The notes below the pieces were generated by a model. That model worked only from the letters and a program-made list of their open reading frames with translations. It ran no database searches and was not told the DNA's origin. Shown here one piece after another: positions 25,786 through 57,383 of a stretch of DNA of 64,000 nucleotides; the first letter of the stretch is position 1, and each line of letters begins with the position of its first letter. Source of the DNA: Xestospongia bergquistia (Eukaryota; Porifera; Demospongiae; Haplosclerida; Petrosiidae); the NCBI GenBank assembly GCA_963965975.1, contig OZ014420.1, positions 5,606,001 to 5,670,000 of the forward strand. Reading direction: 5' to 3'. Made by a program: the position numbers and the translations under genes.

Positions 25786-28700
25786 CTATACTAAAGTATA
25801 AACTTCATTAAAAAAATCAGTTATAAACTCCTTCACAAGTCCTCTCTCTGGTATCTTGCCAGCCATACCATACACTCCAGCACTGCCTTGAAAAGCTAAA
25901 TCAGGATTATCCTAGAAATATAAGTAAATCAAATTACAAAGAAAAGTATAACTATAATTATAAAAACTTTGCTATGCTCACAGTCGACATTTTTTAAGTA
26001 TTTATATAAAATCATGACCTTTAGAGTTTACATTTATAATTCCTGGCACAGTTCCTCTAGACTCTACATTAGTCTCAAAGGCTTGAGATTAATTCTATAT
26101 ATATATATACTACGTAACATGGGTCAAACTAACTTTAACAGTAGTTATTGCTTCTCTGAGGTCAGTAATGAACTGATCTGCTATAGTTTGTGTATGAGAA
26201 GGTAATATAGTACAATGAATACATGAAGCACCACGTTCTACCTTCCAACCTGTCCATATAAGGAAGTGATCATAGTAGTACAGTCATATGATAATTAATA
26301 CCTTTTTTATCTTCCATTACATCAGCTATTGCAAATATGTTAAGTTTATAAGTGTATTTAACTTTAAAGGCAAATGCTGTCATATGTGAACTACCACACA
26401 AGGTAAGCTCCTGTAAAGATAGATGAATCAAATGATGGACAGACAAAGATACAGTGGATTGAAATATGACTATTGTTTCAGTTTTGTACAACATTGTTAC
26501 CATAGCAATTATCTATTATAAGTTACATCGCATGTACTCTTACTGGAATAGACATTATTCCCTCTTTAAAAGTTTGTGTAATCATCATTAATCTCCTTGC
26601 TACATCCAAATATCCATTTTGACCTAATGACATCATAACTGCCCATGATGATGCTATATTTCCTCCCGGTCGAGTACCAGCCATTCCTGGAGAACCAAAC
26701 AAACCTCCAGGCCAATCAGCATAAGCAAATATTTGATATCGTCTAATGTCTGCAGATCGATACAATATAACACTAGACCCCTATAATTAAAGGATATAAT
26801 TAATACATATATACATACATATATATATATATATATGTATATATATATTATTAGATGAGAATAAGATAATAAGACCTTTGGACTCAATCCATATTTGTGA
26901 ACATCAGCTGACATAGAAGTGACACCTTCTAAACGAAAATCAAACACAGGAACATCATATCCACATTTTTCTACCCTGGGATCAAATATAAAGCAAACAA
27001 TCAAATCAATTCTAATCTCCTGTTACCATGGTAACATAAATCCACCATAACAAGCATCAACATGAAAGGGTAGACCTTTCTCAAGAGCTAGATTAGATAT
27101 AGCAGATATTGGATCAACAATACCATGTGTGTATTCTGGAGCTGATGCTACTAGTAATATTGTATTAGAGGTAATAGCCTATATATTATAATGGAAAGAC
27201 AATAAGATATGTTACGACATATTACTTTCTTGTAGGCTTCAAAATCAAGTTTGTATTGATCATTAATAGGAACATGTACAATTTTAATATCAAAATATTC
27301 AGCTGCCTTTTCAAATGCAGGATGAACAGTTATGGGAGCAACCTAAGGAACAAAACAGAAACACCATGTAAAACATGAACAGAACTAATGTTAGCAAACT
27401 CTAGTGTTTAGCTACAAATCATTATAGTACATGATATAACAACAGCACAACAATATTTGAATATATTATATGTACTATATGTCCGGTTTATGTACTTAAG
27501 AAAATAAGTTGATGTTACATTAATTACAAGTTTAGTTTAGGACACAAGGATCAGGTTGATGATCTCATGACACAATTACATACAGAACTAGTTATGTACC
27601 TTAGTCTAAATATAGTTTGGACGTGGGAAAGCACATAGTTGTTTTTCTAGTTTATCTACACAATAGTTCAGTCTTAATTTGCTACTATATGTAACCAGTT
27701 ACATTAAGAAACAACCAAGGATATCACTCTAACCACTTCGGGATGTTTTATTGTAGGACATAGACTCCTAGCTCTATCACGATATGTCTTCATTGCCATT
27801 AATATACTCTCAGTACCACCACTAGTTATATTACCAACAATTCCATCACTGCCATTTAACATCCAGGCAGTCATAGCTACAACCTCTACTTCAAATTGTC
27901 TTAGACTAGGAAAGACAAGAGGATTGAGAGCATTTTCATGCATGAATGCATAAAAGAAAACATTGGCAATGTTTTCTTTAGTTACACCTCCTAATGAAAG
28001 AGAAAAAGATACTTTGTAATTAGCTTATGACAAAAATATGATGTTGAGTTATATATCATAGAATAATGAAAGGAGATTTGAGTTTCTGAACTGTTCTAAT
28101 ACTCTATTTTAAAAATGATATTGGTGGCAAAATCCATTATCATTGTTCTAATTAAGAATTTCAGAATTAAATGTGTAAGATACTAATAGTGTACTATTAT
28201 ATGCTACATGTACATGTAATGGATTATTATAATTACTTTGTTGTTTGTCTTCATTAAATTCAAACAGATCAAATGCTTTCTGTACTGATTGGAACTGTGC
28301 ATTATTCAGTGTATAGACGTAAGCAAATCCTTTGCCACTGTCAGGATCAAATTCATCATGTCTTCGATGTTTGAGATTATCCAATAATTTCTCATTAGAT
28401 AAACCTACAGTATTGGAATTTGGAAAGAGTATAGGCAAGGATGACAAAGAAGGGCTATTGGCTTTCCCTTATGCCCTGTCTATTATGCTCCTGCATGAGC
28501 TCCATTGAGGGCTTCTTCAGCCACTATTCAATAAATTACCACATTAAAGAACATGCACACACATGTAGCTTGGTATGTTCTCTTACCTCTCTCTGGTATA
28601 GCCATCACTTTGCTGGTAGTCTGGTCATCTTTCCCAATTCCAAGCTGCCTCAAAAAGCTCCTAACCTCCTTCTTAAGATACCATCCAACAGCAATTTTAA

Positions 28701-28845
28701 CCCCTGGCAAATATAATAAGGACTGTAGCACAACTCGTGACAGACCAGCAAGCCCCTCTTGCCTGAAGATGACAATAGTTAATAGAATAATAAGAGCAAC
28801 TAATAGATCACGTAAAATGAATAAGATAAACCAGACAATAGCCAT
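25786..28845 (-). CDS. SGPL1: Sphingosine-1-phosphate lyase
   Basis: About ten exons, start ATG 28843-28845, stop 25786-25788. Approximate exons: 28588-28845, 28150-28407, 27716-27991, 27214-27342, 27028-27180, 26875-26978, 26523-26780, 26300-26412, 26130-26243, 25786-25913. It is PLP-dependent and cleaves sphingosine-1-phosphate to phosphoethanolamine and hexadecenal at the ER. Seen: N-terminal membrane anchor ([20 protein letters not shown]), [49 protein letters not shown], the PLP-lysine motif [51 protein letters not shown] and [20 protein letters not shown] near the end (human GMGAIYGMAQT). All catalytic blocks are intact. Exon 2's 3' border is uncertain. Confidence 0.93.
26810..26852. 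repeat. (TA)n microsatellite
   Basis: TATATACATACATATATATA-type run within an SGPL1 intron. Confidence 0.85.
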
Positions 28846-29026
28846 TATTAAAAAAAGAAAGGCACACCCATTAACAATTTGCTTATAAAAACAATTATTG
28901 CAATGAGACTAAAATAGTAATACTGTTTAAAATATACAATGAATAAAACTAATAATAAAAGTATTGATTGTAAAATACAAACAAATATTTTTAATTTGTT
29001 CTTGAATTACAGATTTGCTTTGTACA

Positions 29027-38507
<9,481 letters not shown>

Positions 38508-38859
38508 CAGATCTTGAATTATCGAATTAACACAAGGGTTAATAACTTAATAATTATTAATGATTCCACCGTAAGCCGTAAGGTGACCAAAGGGTTAATT
38601 TTATTTAACGTTTATATAACAATACTGTGATGTGTAAACAATGATATCTTAATTATTATTACGTACTACGAAAATAAAATAAATAATTAAGCCATGTATG
38701 AAAATATAAAGAAAAACATTTGCATTTCAAACAGACCAAAAACAAGAACGAACAGGAATGTCAAAGGAATGATTCATAAAAATTGCAGCTGCTGACATTT
38801 TTGATTAATAGTTTGGTAAATGGACTTGAGGAGAAAGAAGACTATTAAACAAACAGTGA
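38508..38859. promoter_or_regulatory. Spacer between DYRK 3' end and beta-helix gene start
   Basis: 352 bp, AT-rich, both neighbours on the minus strand. It must hold the beta-helix gene promoter and DYRK 3' UTR. No clear motif beyond AT-rich stretches was seen. Confidence 0.45.
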
Positions 38860-48668
<9,809 letters not shown>

Positions 48669-48854
48669 CAAGTCTTATTATAGACGTCTTGAGGATTAAT
48701 TCTGATATCCACAATACTTGTGAACAGTTAAGGCAAGGAGAAGACACTATATATTAACTCTCTTCACTAATAAATTCAGTTAAATGTGACGGTCCCACAA
48801 AGGAAGCCACGCCTATTTGTTATATGGGGTGTGGTTTAAGGCTCATTTTGTAAG
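48669..48854. promoter_or_regulatory. Short bidirectional DYRK/F8A promoter
   Basis: 186 bp between divergent start codons. Carries GGGTGTGG (48827-48834, CACCC-type) and a GCCACGCC box (about 48806-48813), GC-richer than its surroundings. Confidence 0.5.
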
Positions 48855-50914
48855 ATGGCGCAGCAAGGCGTATTGGATAGCAAAGGAGCACAATTAATTA
48901 CTAATTACAAAGCTATTGCAGTCAAGCTAAAAAAGTAAGAAATTATTTTATTCTGTGCATTATTATTGTATTATGATTGTAGACGTTTCATGAAAAAACC
49001 TAATGCTAGAGAAGCTAGTGAGGATTATGGTGGGTTGATCCTATAACGCACCAGATCAATGAAGTAATTATTCCTAGGTAAATTGGCTAATGTCTTAAAA
49101 AATGAGGAAGATAATGAATACGCAGCCCTCTGTTTCACTGCAATGGCAAGGTGGGTGTGGTCAATGAAGGCACTCTTTACGTCTCGTTATATTTTATTGA
49201 CTGACATGTGATCTCTTGTATGGAATAGAAACAGCCAATTTATAGTAAACCCTAACCTTTAACATTAACTTTAAGCTATAGAGTGTGTGAAAGTTACCCG
49301 TGCATATAGATCATAGTTTGTTACGATAGAGTAGTTATACTCTGTTTACATTGAGAATGGTCACTAACTCAATGTTATCACTCTGACTAGGAAAGATCTA
49401 GAGACAAATGGTTTGTATCATTCAAAACACCTTGCAAGTCTACAATTTTTATTTAAAAACTAGAGTGCTATATATATTTGTACTATGTAGATTAGTAACT
49501 GTTTAGCTAGTTTGTCATGTGATAATCATGTGACTTTCAGGTGTGATCAGCTGACTGGAGACAGTGGTAGTGAAGCAGAAGCTTGGGCTAATGCTGGTCG
49601 TCAGTTTATTTTGGCTGAAGAAAGACTAATGGCGTCCAGAGATGTTAGCTATCATGACATGTTAGAAGCTGGAGTACATTGTTTTCTATTAGCAGTACAT
49701 GTACATTATCATGTGATTAGAAAGGGTTAAATATTCTCTTGTAACTCCAGGTACTCGAAAATCAAGGAGACAATTTATTAGCAGCATCTTTTGCGTGTGA
49801 AGCAGGTCAGAGGTTAATGAAATGTGGCCAATATTCGCAGGCAGCCATTTTTCTCCAACGAGCTATAGGACTTCAGTTTCAGACTATTGATTGGAGATTA
49901 GATACAATATGTCAACTTATAACATGTAGATTATATCTAAGTAAGTACTGTTGTCCCTAACTAACTAGAACACTAATCAATGTTACTTTATATATATATA
50001 TATACATATATACATACACACATATGAGTGATGTTACTAAAGTTATATTACTAAGCAATGTTGCTAAGTATCTGTAATATTTGTTTATAAATGAACATAT
50101 CTGTAAAGTAAACAAAGGGAATAAAGAGGTGTGTTATGTAATCCATTACAATACTATATAGTGAACCATACATAAGTACTGAATCTTACAAGTGTCATAT
50201 ATAAAATACCGTACATATTTTCCCAGATCTTAATAACACAATATTTTTTCACTTAGATATGAGATCTACTTTGGTTCAAATATTTTCTGTTTCCCAAATA
50301 TTAACTGTTCTATTTAACTATCTAATGATTTGTATCATTATATTATTACACAGTGTAATCTTTAACATTATATTTAAAAATAATGATAAAAATTGCTCAA
50401 CAATTTTTTTCATTATTACATCTCTCTGGTTTATTGTTACAGGAGAATATAGTTCTCTGTTGTCATTGCTTACTCAAGTAGTTGTAGAATGTGAAGGAAG
50501 AGAGGGTCATTACTTACGATTAACTCATCAATGTAACATATCATTGTTATTACTACTACTATTGTTAAAGGTAATCTTGTGGTTGCCATAGTGATGGTCA
50601 CATGATATATATCTCTATTGAAAGCCAAACAGACGTCATTTATCAGCTCAATTAGTAAATGTACTAGATATGTTTTCTAAACCTCCATCTTTGGATGAGT
50701 TATCTGAAGAAAGGTTATTGCTTCACTCACTAATGGTGAGGACAACCCTATCATTAAATCACTAAATAAATTCCTATAGATATCTGTTAATGAAAAGGAC
50801 TATCAATCCGTGAGAGAAGCTGCTGTGAGACTCCGTCCACTATTGTCAACAGATCAAAAACACTTGTTACATTTAGTGATGGAGGAATATTCTTATCATC
50901 ACGCACTCCATTAG
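48855..50914 (+). CDS. F8A: HAP40 / F8A (40-kDa huntingtin-associated protein)
   Basis: About eight exons (48855-48933, 48982-49030, 49077-49150, 49541-49690, 49751-49939, 50442-50571, about 50626-50734, about 50778-50914). Seen: NYKAIAVKLKKRFMKKPNAR EASEDYGKLA at the N-terminus (human [30 protein letters not shown]), AALCFTAMARC, AWANAGRQFILAEER, SFACEAGQRLMKCGQYSQAA, CNISLLLLLLLL, LLLHSLMISVNEKD and RPLLSTDQKHLLHLVMEE (human LLTAEQNHLLHLVLQE). Known: HAP40 is a helical TPR-like protein that locks between the HEAT domains of huntingtin and stabilises it; it also links to Rab5 on endosomes. The start is the first ATG, 48855. The gene is head-to-head with DYRK across 186 bp. Confidence 0.88.
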
Positions 50915-51116
50915 TATGTATATAATATATTATAATTAAATGTTTTGTATTTGTGAATTTTGAGAGAAGACAGATCAGTACTTATAAGAAACTCAATAGT
51001 AAGGTATTGGTCATTCTTATTATAAGGAATGATGTATTTCTCTTAGTACTCCAATATTCTGTAATACGACACAGCAACACAAATATAAGAAAATTAAATG
51101 ATAAGGCTGGTTTATA

Positions 51117-51380
51117 TTAAGTTCTATATTCATCATTTTCTATATTCTGTCGATTTGAAATAACTAATGTTTGATTTCTGGCAAATTCATGATAAGGTGG
51201 AGGGTCTTCTTCATTATAGATCTCGTATTGAGAGGAGAGACTGTACTCATGTTTACGTCGCCACCGATCTACACAGGCTCGGTAAATACAAATGGTGGCT
51301 ATAACAAACAAAGTGATGACTATTAGGAGAATGAGAATGATGCATGAAATAACGAGACCAAGGGCCAATTTATCCAGTAC
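51117..51380 (-). CDS. Small single-TM protein with PPPY motif, 3' exon
   Basis: Terminal exon, acceptor CTTCAG before VLDKLALGLVISCIILILLI. Seen: one long TM segment (LGLVISCIILILLIVITLFVIA), a short basic stretch (CVDRWRRKHEYS), and a cytoplasmic tail with EEDPPPYHEFAR, a PPxY WW-domain ligand typical of proteins recognised by NEDD4-type ligases, then NDEYRT at the end. The 5' exon was not identified; it should lie in 51400-52080. It resembles in layout, not clearly in sequence, the neighbour at 52083-52537. Function unknown. Confidence 0.6.
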   Translation of the reverse strand, partial: VLDKLALGLVISCIILILLIVITLFVIATICIYRACVDRWRRKHEYSLSSQYEIYNEEDPPPYHEFARNQTLVISNRQNIENDEYRT

Positions 51381-52082
51381 CTGAAGAATTAGACAAGATC
51401 ATTCTAATAACTTCATACATATACATAAATATGATTTTAATATAATGCAATGCCTATAGGTCCAGCAGAATGGGTGCATACAGTTGATAGGGTATAGGAG
51501 GTGGGGATCAGTTTAATACACAGCAAAGTGGACTTCCTGCTAGACAATAGGAAATTGCCTTAATATAATTATATGAGGAATATTGATACCAAATGATCTT
51601 GCATCTTACCTAATTCTTATACCATGCACAGTACTCAGTATTATAATATAATTTCCCTACCATAGTTAGTTAGAGTCTTCTGGTGTCACTTGAGATCATT
51701 TCATAGAGCAGATATCAGTTTTGTTTGTATAGGCTCTAGTCATGTGATCTTAAATATTTGTCCATATTCCTTATATAGCATGCTTATCAAATTCATCACA
51801 TGATTTTGTCTAATGGTTACAACTCTTATCTGCTTATTAATTTGAAAAAAATTGTGTATTTTTTAGAATGTATTATATACTAATACTGGGCAAAATTGAG
51901 AATTTTGTAACAAAATAAATGATATGTACATAGATTTGATTATCTAAATACCTAAATAATAAAAAAATTATAAATTCACTGTTTTGTGAGAAATGATTGT
52001 AACATTTAAGAATGTGTTATACAGTATAGTATATTAGATAAGTGACTTAACTCTGCCATAATCCAATGTCTCTGTCATTTGT

Positions 52083-52537
52083 TCAAGTCCTGGAGCCAAA
52101 TAAAAAAGGCTGTAGACTTGTAGCTGGTGAAATAGTTCGAGATTTGGAGAAGGAATTATCTTTCAAGTATTGAGCCGTACCAAAATTCACAGGAGGTCCT
52201 CTAGCATCAATATCATGTATTGAATAAGGGAAATCAGAGAATTGTTGATGACTACCAACCGTTGGTTTTCTTCTCAAAGGTGTCTTGTCATTGACAGAAT
52301 TGCTACTTTCATCCAACTGTACAAACTTTTCTTGTTGATACTTTTTCTTATGACATCGTGACCATGCATAAACAAAGATGCATACTCCTAAAGTCAGAAG
52401 TAACAACCCAGATAGAATGATGAAAATCAGGACTGCAGCAGTGATAGCTGTTCCAAAAACATTATTACTCTGTTAATAATAAGAATAACAACATTTCCTA
52501 TCTCCATACATGTTTTACTTACCTCTGGATGATCCAT
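52083..52537 (-). CDS. Small single-TM protein
   Basis: Two exons: MDHPE at 52523-52537 and the rest at about 52083-52471, joining in phase, about 135 aa. Seen: a very short N-terminus without signal peptide, TM VFGTAITAAVLIFIILSGLL continuing LLTLGVCIFVYAW, a basic CHKKKYQQEK stop-transfer, and a cytoplasmic tail with PLRRKPTVG and a Ser-rich end. Likely type III membrane topology. Unrecognised. It is followed in the same direction by the PPPY single-TM gene. Confidence 0.65.
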
Positions 52538-52955
52538 AATACACTATATCACTCTTTTTCTGTCTCTCTTATTGATCATTGTCTAATCAACTCAATAACA
52601 ACAGCACAGCAGTGCAACAAGAGTTGTCAGCATTACTATAATGAGTCTACTATGACTTCACTTTCCAAGAAGTAAGTAACAATACTGCATTTTTATATAA
52701 TTTATATTACAACAGATATAATATACTATAGAGTAGAGGTTGTTCTATTTAATTTTTGTATATTAATACTATCTGTTATATATATTATAATCTATATGGT
52801 AACAGAGTAGTTCTGTACTATCTATTAGTATCACTTACATCGATGTGGTTTCAAGTTGTATCGCAGTTCAGATAAAGATAGTGATATACAATTTTTTATA
52901 TTACTCAGACCGTTTCAATTCCTACAAGGTGGAGCTGGTGTTTAGTAGAACATGC

Positions 52956-52987
52956 CAGCCCCTCCCTTTTATTTAAGGGAGGGGCTG
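52956..52987. repeat. Perfect hairpin just before the beta-helix gene start
   Basis: CAGCCCCTCCCTT and AAGGGAGGGGCTG, 13-bp perfect arms with a 6-nt AT loop. It ends 16 bp before the first ATG of the downstream gene, so it lies in the 5' UTR or core promoter. Confidence 0.85.
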
Positions 52988-53003
52988 TCACGCACTTTAA
53001 TTG

Positions 53004-56000
53004 ATGAGGCTCACGTACCAGATGTCTGCTGCTTTCAGTTTATTTATAAATCTATTCCTGTGCAGTACAGCACTTGAGTATTACATCTCAGCTTCTAATA
53101 GAACTTCATGTCCTAATGATGTAGATCGTCCTTGTCATAGCCTCTCTTTTTATTGTAGCAATTCTTCTCTTTACTTCACCAACAACTCTATCTTCTATTT
53201 CTTGGAGGGGAATCACAAACTTCTCCACCCCCTAATGATTGAAAATGTGAATAACTTAACTTTACAAGGTAAGGGACATATTGAGCAAGGGTTTCATGAG
53301 ACAGTAATGCAGTCAACTTCAATAATATGTTGTATATCTCCAATAACATCTACATCTGTGGATGCAACAGGTGGATTGTTTATTACTAAAAGCTACAATA
53401 TTATGCTTAGAAATATTACCATAACTAACTGCTCTAATAACCAGGACCAATCAAGCCTCATATTTTCAACTGTTTTTAATGCTATACTTAATGGAGTGTC
53501 GATTCAACCTTTGTCTGGTACAGCTCTGACAATGTATAACTGTTTGAATTGCTCAATAGTGGATTCTTCTTTTGCTTCCATCAGAGCTATGGATGGACAA
53601 ACATTCCCATACCCTCATCAGAATGTAAATGTTACTTTCACTGACATTGAGCCCAGCTTGAATGCTATACCACATGATGAGTCACAGTGGTTTGAACTAA
53701 CTATATTGAGATCAAATTTTTTGTTCTCTTACTTCACTGGCAGTTATCCTAATTATCCCATTGGTCTGTCCATTGCTCTTTGCAACAAAATTGCTGGTTA
53801 TGGTTATAAAATTCAACTATTATCATCAATTTTCTATGGTAGTAACGGACCACGTGCCACTAACCTCCTGATCCACATCACACAAGACTCTGCTAAATAT
53901 AATATATTTATAGACAGTTGTGTAAGCAGTTATTCCTATTCAATGCCATTAACAAGACAATATTCAATTGAACCATATGGTCATGCAATGACATTCTGGG
54001 ACTCTTCTGCCCAGCGAAACCATCCTACTAGTTTAATAATTCATAACTCTAACTTCACTGATAATATCGGCAACTTGTTTAGTGGTGTACTGATACAATA
54101 CCAAAATGAGTCCAGCAAATTCATTACACTTGATATAATATCTTGTATTATTAGTAGAAACAAAGGTGCTATTGGAGCTGGACTATATATATCTTTTCCT
54201 GACCACATAGTGGACTCTTATTCATTTGTGATACTGCAGCAAATTGTTGTTGAAAATAATGAGGTTAGGATTAGCAATACTATTAATTCAATTAACTCAA
54301 TAAATTATGGTACAATTAGTTTATATAACACTCATGTAAGAATGAGTGATGTCATCATACAACATAACCTGCTAACAGGAATATTGGGTATATCTATAAA
54401 TTTAATATTTTCCTTTGAAAATTACATTCTGAACAATACTGGCATTAAAGGAGGAGGAATGGCTCTTCAGTCTTCTGTATTAATACTGGATCTAGGTACT
54501 GTATACTTGATTAATAATCATGCAGAAGAGATTGGAGGTGGTATATATATCAAGAGTGGTGTATCCTCCATTGATCCTTTTAGTTCACCACATTGTTTTT
54601 CTCAAATTTTGGAAAGTCAAACTGGACAAGTAATTCTATCAAATAATACTGCTAAAATTGCTGGCTCTGCTATGTTTGTACCTGTTGACATTGATGAACA
54701 ATGTATTCAAAACATTGATAAATTATTTGATATCCAACAAGAAGGCAACTCAGTACTTTCCTCGGAACCAACGTCAATCTATTTTTGTTCTAACAAATCA
54801 CTTACAAAGAGATGGTGGTCATCTGTTGTTCCTGGTCAAGATATTATCACATCAATTGTTGCTACAGGGTTTAAAAATGGTTATACTCCTGCTGTTGTTG
54901 GAATCAGTGCTAATCAGCCATTTGTACATAACAAAACTGTGTCTTTAAAAGCAGAATGTACAGAAGTATCATTCACTTTGTTCATTCAAAGCAATGTCAC
55001 AAGTGCATTGATAGCCTTCACTTTAAATAGTATTGATAATTCAGAAGTTCTTAACTACACAGATATTGATGACAAAGACGGTACTGTAGTTGTAGAACAT
55101 GTCACATCTCTTCCTTGTCCACCAGGTTTTGAATTGAATCAAGGAATATGTACATGTGTGTCTTTACTGATAAATGACAACATTAAATGTGACATTAAAG
55201 CACAGCAGATATCACGTTGGGGAAATCTATGGATTGGTTATGACGAGGAAGGAAATTGCACAGCACTCTATGAAAGTTGTCCATTCAATTACTGTACTAA
55301 GAATAACATATCATTCACTATTACCTCTCCTGATCCACAGTGTGCTCTTAATCGATCTGGCATACTCTGTGGACAATGTGCTGAAGGACTCAGTCTCATG
55401 TTAGGTTCCAATCAATGTGGACAATGTACTAATGACTACTTAGCTCTTATCATTCCATTTGCTCTAGCTGGTATAGTACTGGTAGCTTTTCTCATTGCAT
55501 TAAACCTAACAGTATCTGTAGGTACTATCAATGGTCTTATATTCTATGCTAATGTTGTCAAACTGTATGAACCTACTTTCTTTCCTAATGACCAACCAAG
55601 CATTCCAACTTCAATACTAAAGGTATACAAATATGTCATCTCATGGCTCAATCTTGACCTAGGAATTGAGACCTGTTTATATGATGGTATGGACACCTAC
55701 TCTAAAACATGGCTACAATTTGTCTTTCCCTTCTATGTATGGTCAATCATCATACTTGTAATATACATATGTCGACGATCAACTTATGCTTCAAGACTAA
55801 TGGGATCCAATGCAGTACCAGTTTTGGCAACTCTACTATTACTTTCGTATATGAAACTACTGCGTAGCATTGTATCAGTACTTCACTTAACTGAGTTATC
55901 ATATTCAAGTTGTGATGAGGAGAAGTCAGTTATTCTGTGGTATCTGGATGGAAATGTCCAATATACATCATTCAAGCATCTTATACTCTTAGGATTTGCT

Positions 56001-56705
56001 GTCTTCATTTTGCTATTCTTGTGGGCTCCCTACACTTTCCTACTTCTCATCAGCCCACTGATAGAGAGATATTTCTCAGGTTACAAATTGTTCAAAAACT
56101 GGTACAAACTTAAGCCATTATTTGATGCATACAGTGGTCCCTATAAGGACAAATATCGATTCTGGACAGGTGCCCTATTACTGGCTCGATTTATTCTTCT
56201 ATTAGCTATTTCCTTCTCAGATAGTAAAGTAACTTTGCCAATTCTAGGAACAACTATAGCAGTATTATATGCACTCAATGTAAGTTTTCGAGGAGTATAT
56301 CGTCACTCTCAATTTAATTTACTAGAGTCTTGGTTCTACTTCAATCTCATCTTTGTAACAGTAATGTCTTCGCATAGCAATGCACAAACTTCACTAGGAA
56401 TGGTTATAAGTCTCAGTTTAGTTCATCTCACTATGGTAGTGATTGTAATCTTACATATTCAAATGAAAGTGAGGAATAGTCGTTGGTGGCCTAATAAACT
56501 GGATAGTAAGCAAAAAACAACTAAAAAGCAACTTAAGAAAAATGATAAACATACTGACTCAGGTGATCTTCCTATTGTCACTACATCTGTGTCTATCTTG
56601 GACTTTGAGTTAGAACGAGAGCCTCTTATTTTTGATGATGATAATGATCAGCTGGAAGAAGATAGTGATTCTGAAGATGAAACTTTACTTACAAGTCGTA
56701 CATAG
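53004..56705 (+). CDS. Beta-helix + Cys-rich + multi-TM surface protein, intronless
   Basis: Single open frame of 1,233 codons from ATG 53004; an in-frame ATG at 53022 gives a cleaner signal peptide (MSAAFSLFINLFLCSTALEY). Residues ~30-700: repeated short strands with Asn/Cys ladders and GGG turns (GGGMALQSSVLI, EIGGGIYIKSG), a parallel beta-helix pattern with many N-glycosylation sites. Residues ~705-810: CPPGFELNQGICTC, CTKNNISF.., NRSGILCGQCAEGLSLMLGS, CGQC. Residues ~812-1165: about nine TM segments with YSGPYKDKYRFWTGALLLAR between them. The tail is acidic (FDDDNDQLEEDSDSEDET). Same family as 29027-38507, but without introns. Function unknown; a cell-surface recognition or adhesion receptor is inferred. 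Confidence 0.88.
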   Translation: MRLTYQMSAAFSLFINLFLCSTALEYYISASNRTSCPNDVDRPCHSLSFYCSNSSLYFTNNSIFYFLEGNHKLLHPLMIENVNNLTLQGKGHIEQGFHETVMQSTSIICCISPITSTSVDATGGLFITKSYNIMLRNITITNCSNNQDQSSLIFSTVFNAILNGVSIQPLSGTALTMYNCLNCSIVDSSFASIRAMDGQTFPYPHQNVNVTFTDIEPSLNAIPHDESQWFELTILRSNFLFSYFTGSYPNYPIGLSIALCNKIAGYGYKIQLLSSIFYGSNGPRATNLLIHITQDSAKYNIFIDSCVSSYSYSMPLTRQYSIEPYGHAMTFWDSSAQRNHPTSLIIHNSNFTDNIGNLFSGVLIQYQNESSKFITLDIISCIISRNKGAIGAGLYISFPDHIVDSYSFVILQQIVVENNEVRISNTINSINSINYGTISLYNTHVRMSDVIIQHNLLTGILGISINLIFSFENYILNNTGIKGGGMALQSSVLILDLGTVYLINNHAEEIGGGIYIKSGVSSIDPFSSPHCFSQILESQTGQVILSNNTAKIAGSAMFVPVDIDEQCIQNIDKLFDIQQEGNSVLSSEPTSIYFCSNKSLTKRWWSSVVPGQDIITSIVATGFKNGYTPAVVGISANQPFVHNKTVSLKAECTEVSFTLFIQSNVTSALIAFTLNSIDNSEVLNYTDIDDKDGTVVVEHVTSLPCPPGFELNQGICTCVSLLINDNIKCDIKAQQISRWGNLWIGYDEEGNCTALYESCPFNYCTKNNISFTITSPDPQCALNRSGILCGQCAEGLSLMLGSNQCGQCTNDYLALIIPFALAGIVLVAFLIALNLTVSVGTINGLIFYANVVKLYEPTFFPNDQPSIPTSILKVYKYVISWLNLDLGIETCLYDGMDTYSKTWLQFVFPFYVWSIIILVIYICRRSTYASRLMGSNAVPVLATLLLLSYMKLLRSIVSVLHLTELSYSSCDEEKSVILWYLDGNVQYTSFKHLILLGFAVFILLFLWAPYTFLLLISPLIERYFSGYKLFKNWYKLKPLFDAYSGPYKDKYRFWTGALLLARFILLLAISFSDSKVTLPILGTTIAVLYALNVSFRGVYRHSQFNLLESWFYFNLIFVTVMSSHSNAQTSLGMVISLSLVHLTMVVIVILHIQMKVRNSRWWPNKLDSKQKTTKKQLKKNDKHTDSGDLPIVTTSVSILDFELEREPLIFDDDNDQLEEDSDSEDETLLTSRT

Positions 56706-57383
56706 TATACAGCAATGGTCTTTATCTCTGTTGAGGACTTAGTATATGTATAATCATTTGTTAAATGTATTTTAGTTTAATGCCAACTTTTGTTAGTTAC
56801 TAATAACTTTTTCTTCTTTATTACTTCGTTTAATGTAATACATGCTAACTATGTTTAGTTGTTTTAAGTGATAAGGACCATTGATGTAAATACTGATCTT
56901 TTAATATATGCATGCAAAATTAATATTAAAATCTGAATAACTATCTAAATTTTGGCAGGAAAGCAATTTTAGAATTTAGCTAGATCTGCAATAATGAACT
57001 TTATTTATTTTATAAATCAATGTAATTACCCTCTATAGTTGGTAGCTATTGTTGCATGTATTATCTCTATTTTTATAATCATTTCTCAAAATGTTTAATA
57101 CACAAAAACAGTATGAGATAGTAATTAACTTTGATATACTTTAAGTAAAGCTTTTGTCCCAATACACTTTAGCTTCTGTGAGTGACATTGGAGTAATTAC
57201 ATAACACTATTTGATTATATATAATACCAGTTTATACAACACTTTACTATAGTCTATTGATCATGTGATTTAAAATTAAGGGCTTTGCTGTCTCTTGATT
57301 GTCAAGGGAGACCATAATTCTCAGGTACAGCTAACGAAGGTATCAAATTGATTTTTTTATTTGATTTTGCTTTCAGTTTTCTG

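Noticed and set aside
28440..28530. Possible extra SGPL1 exon ([16 protein letters not shown])
   Set aside because: In the required frame it hits a stop, and splicing 28588 directly to 28407 restores the conserved [12 protein letters not shown].
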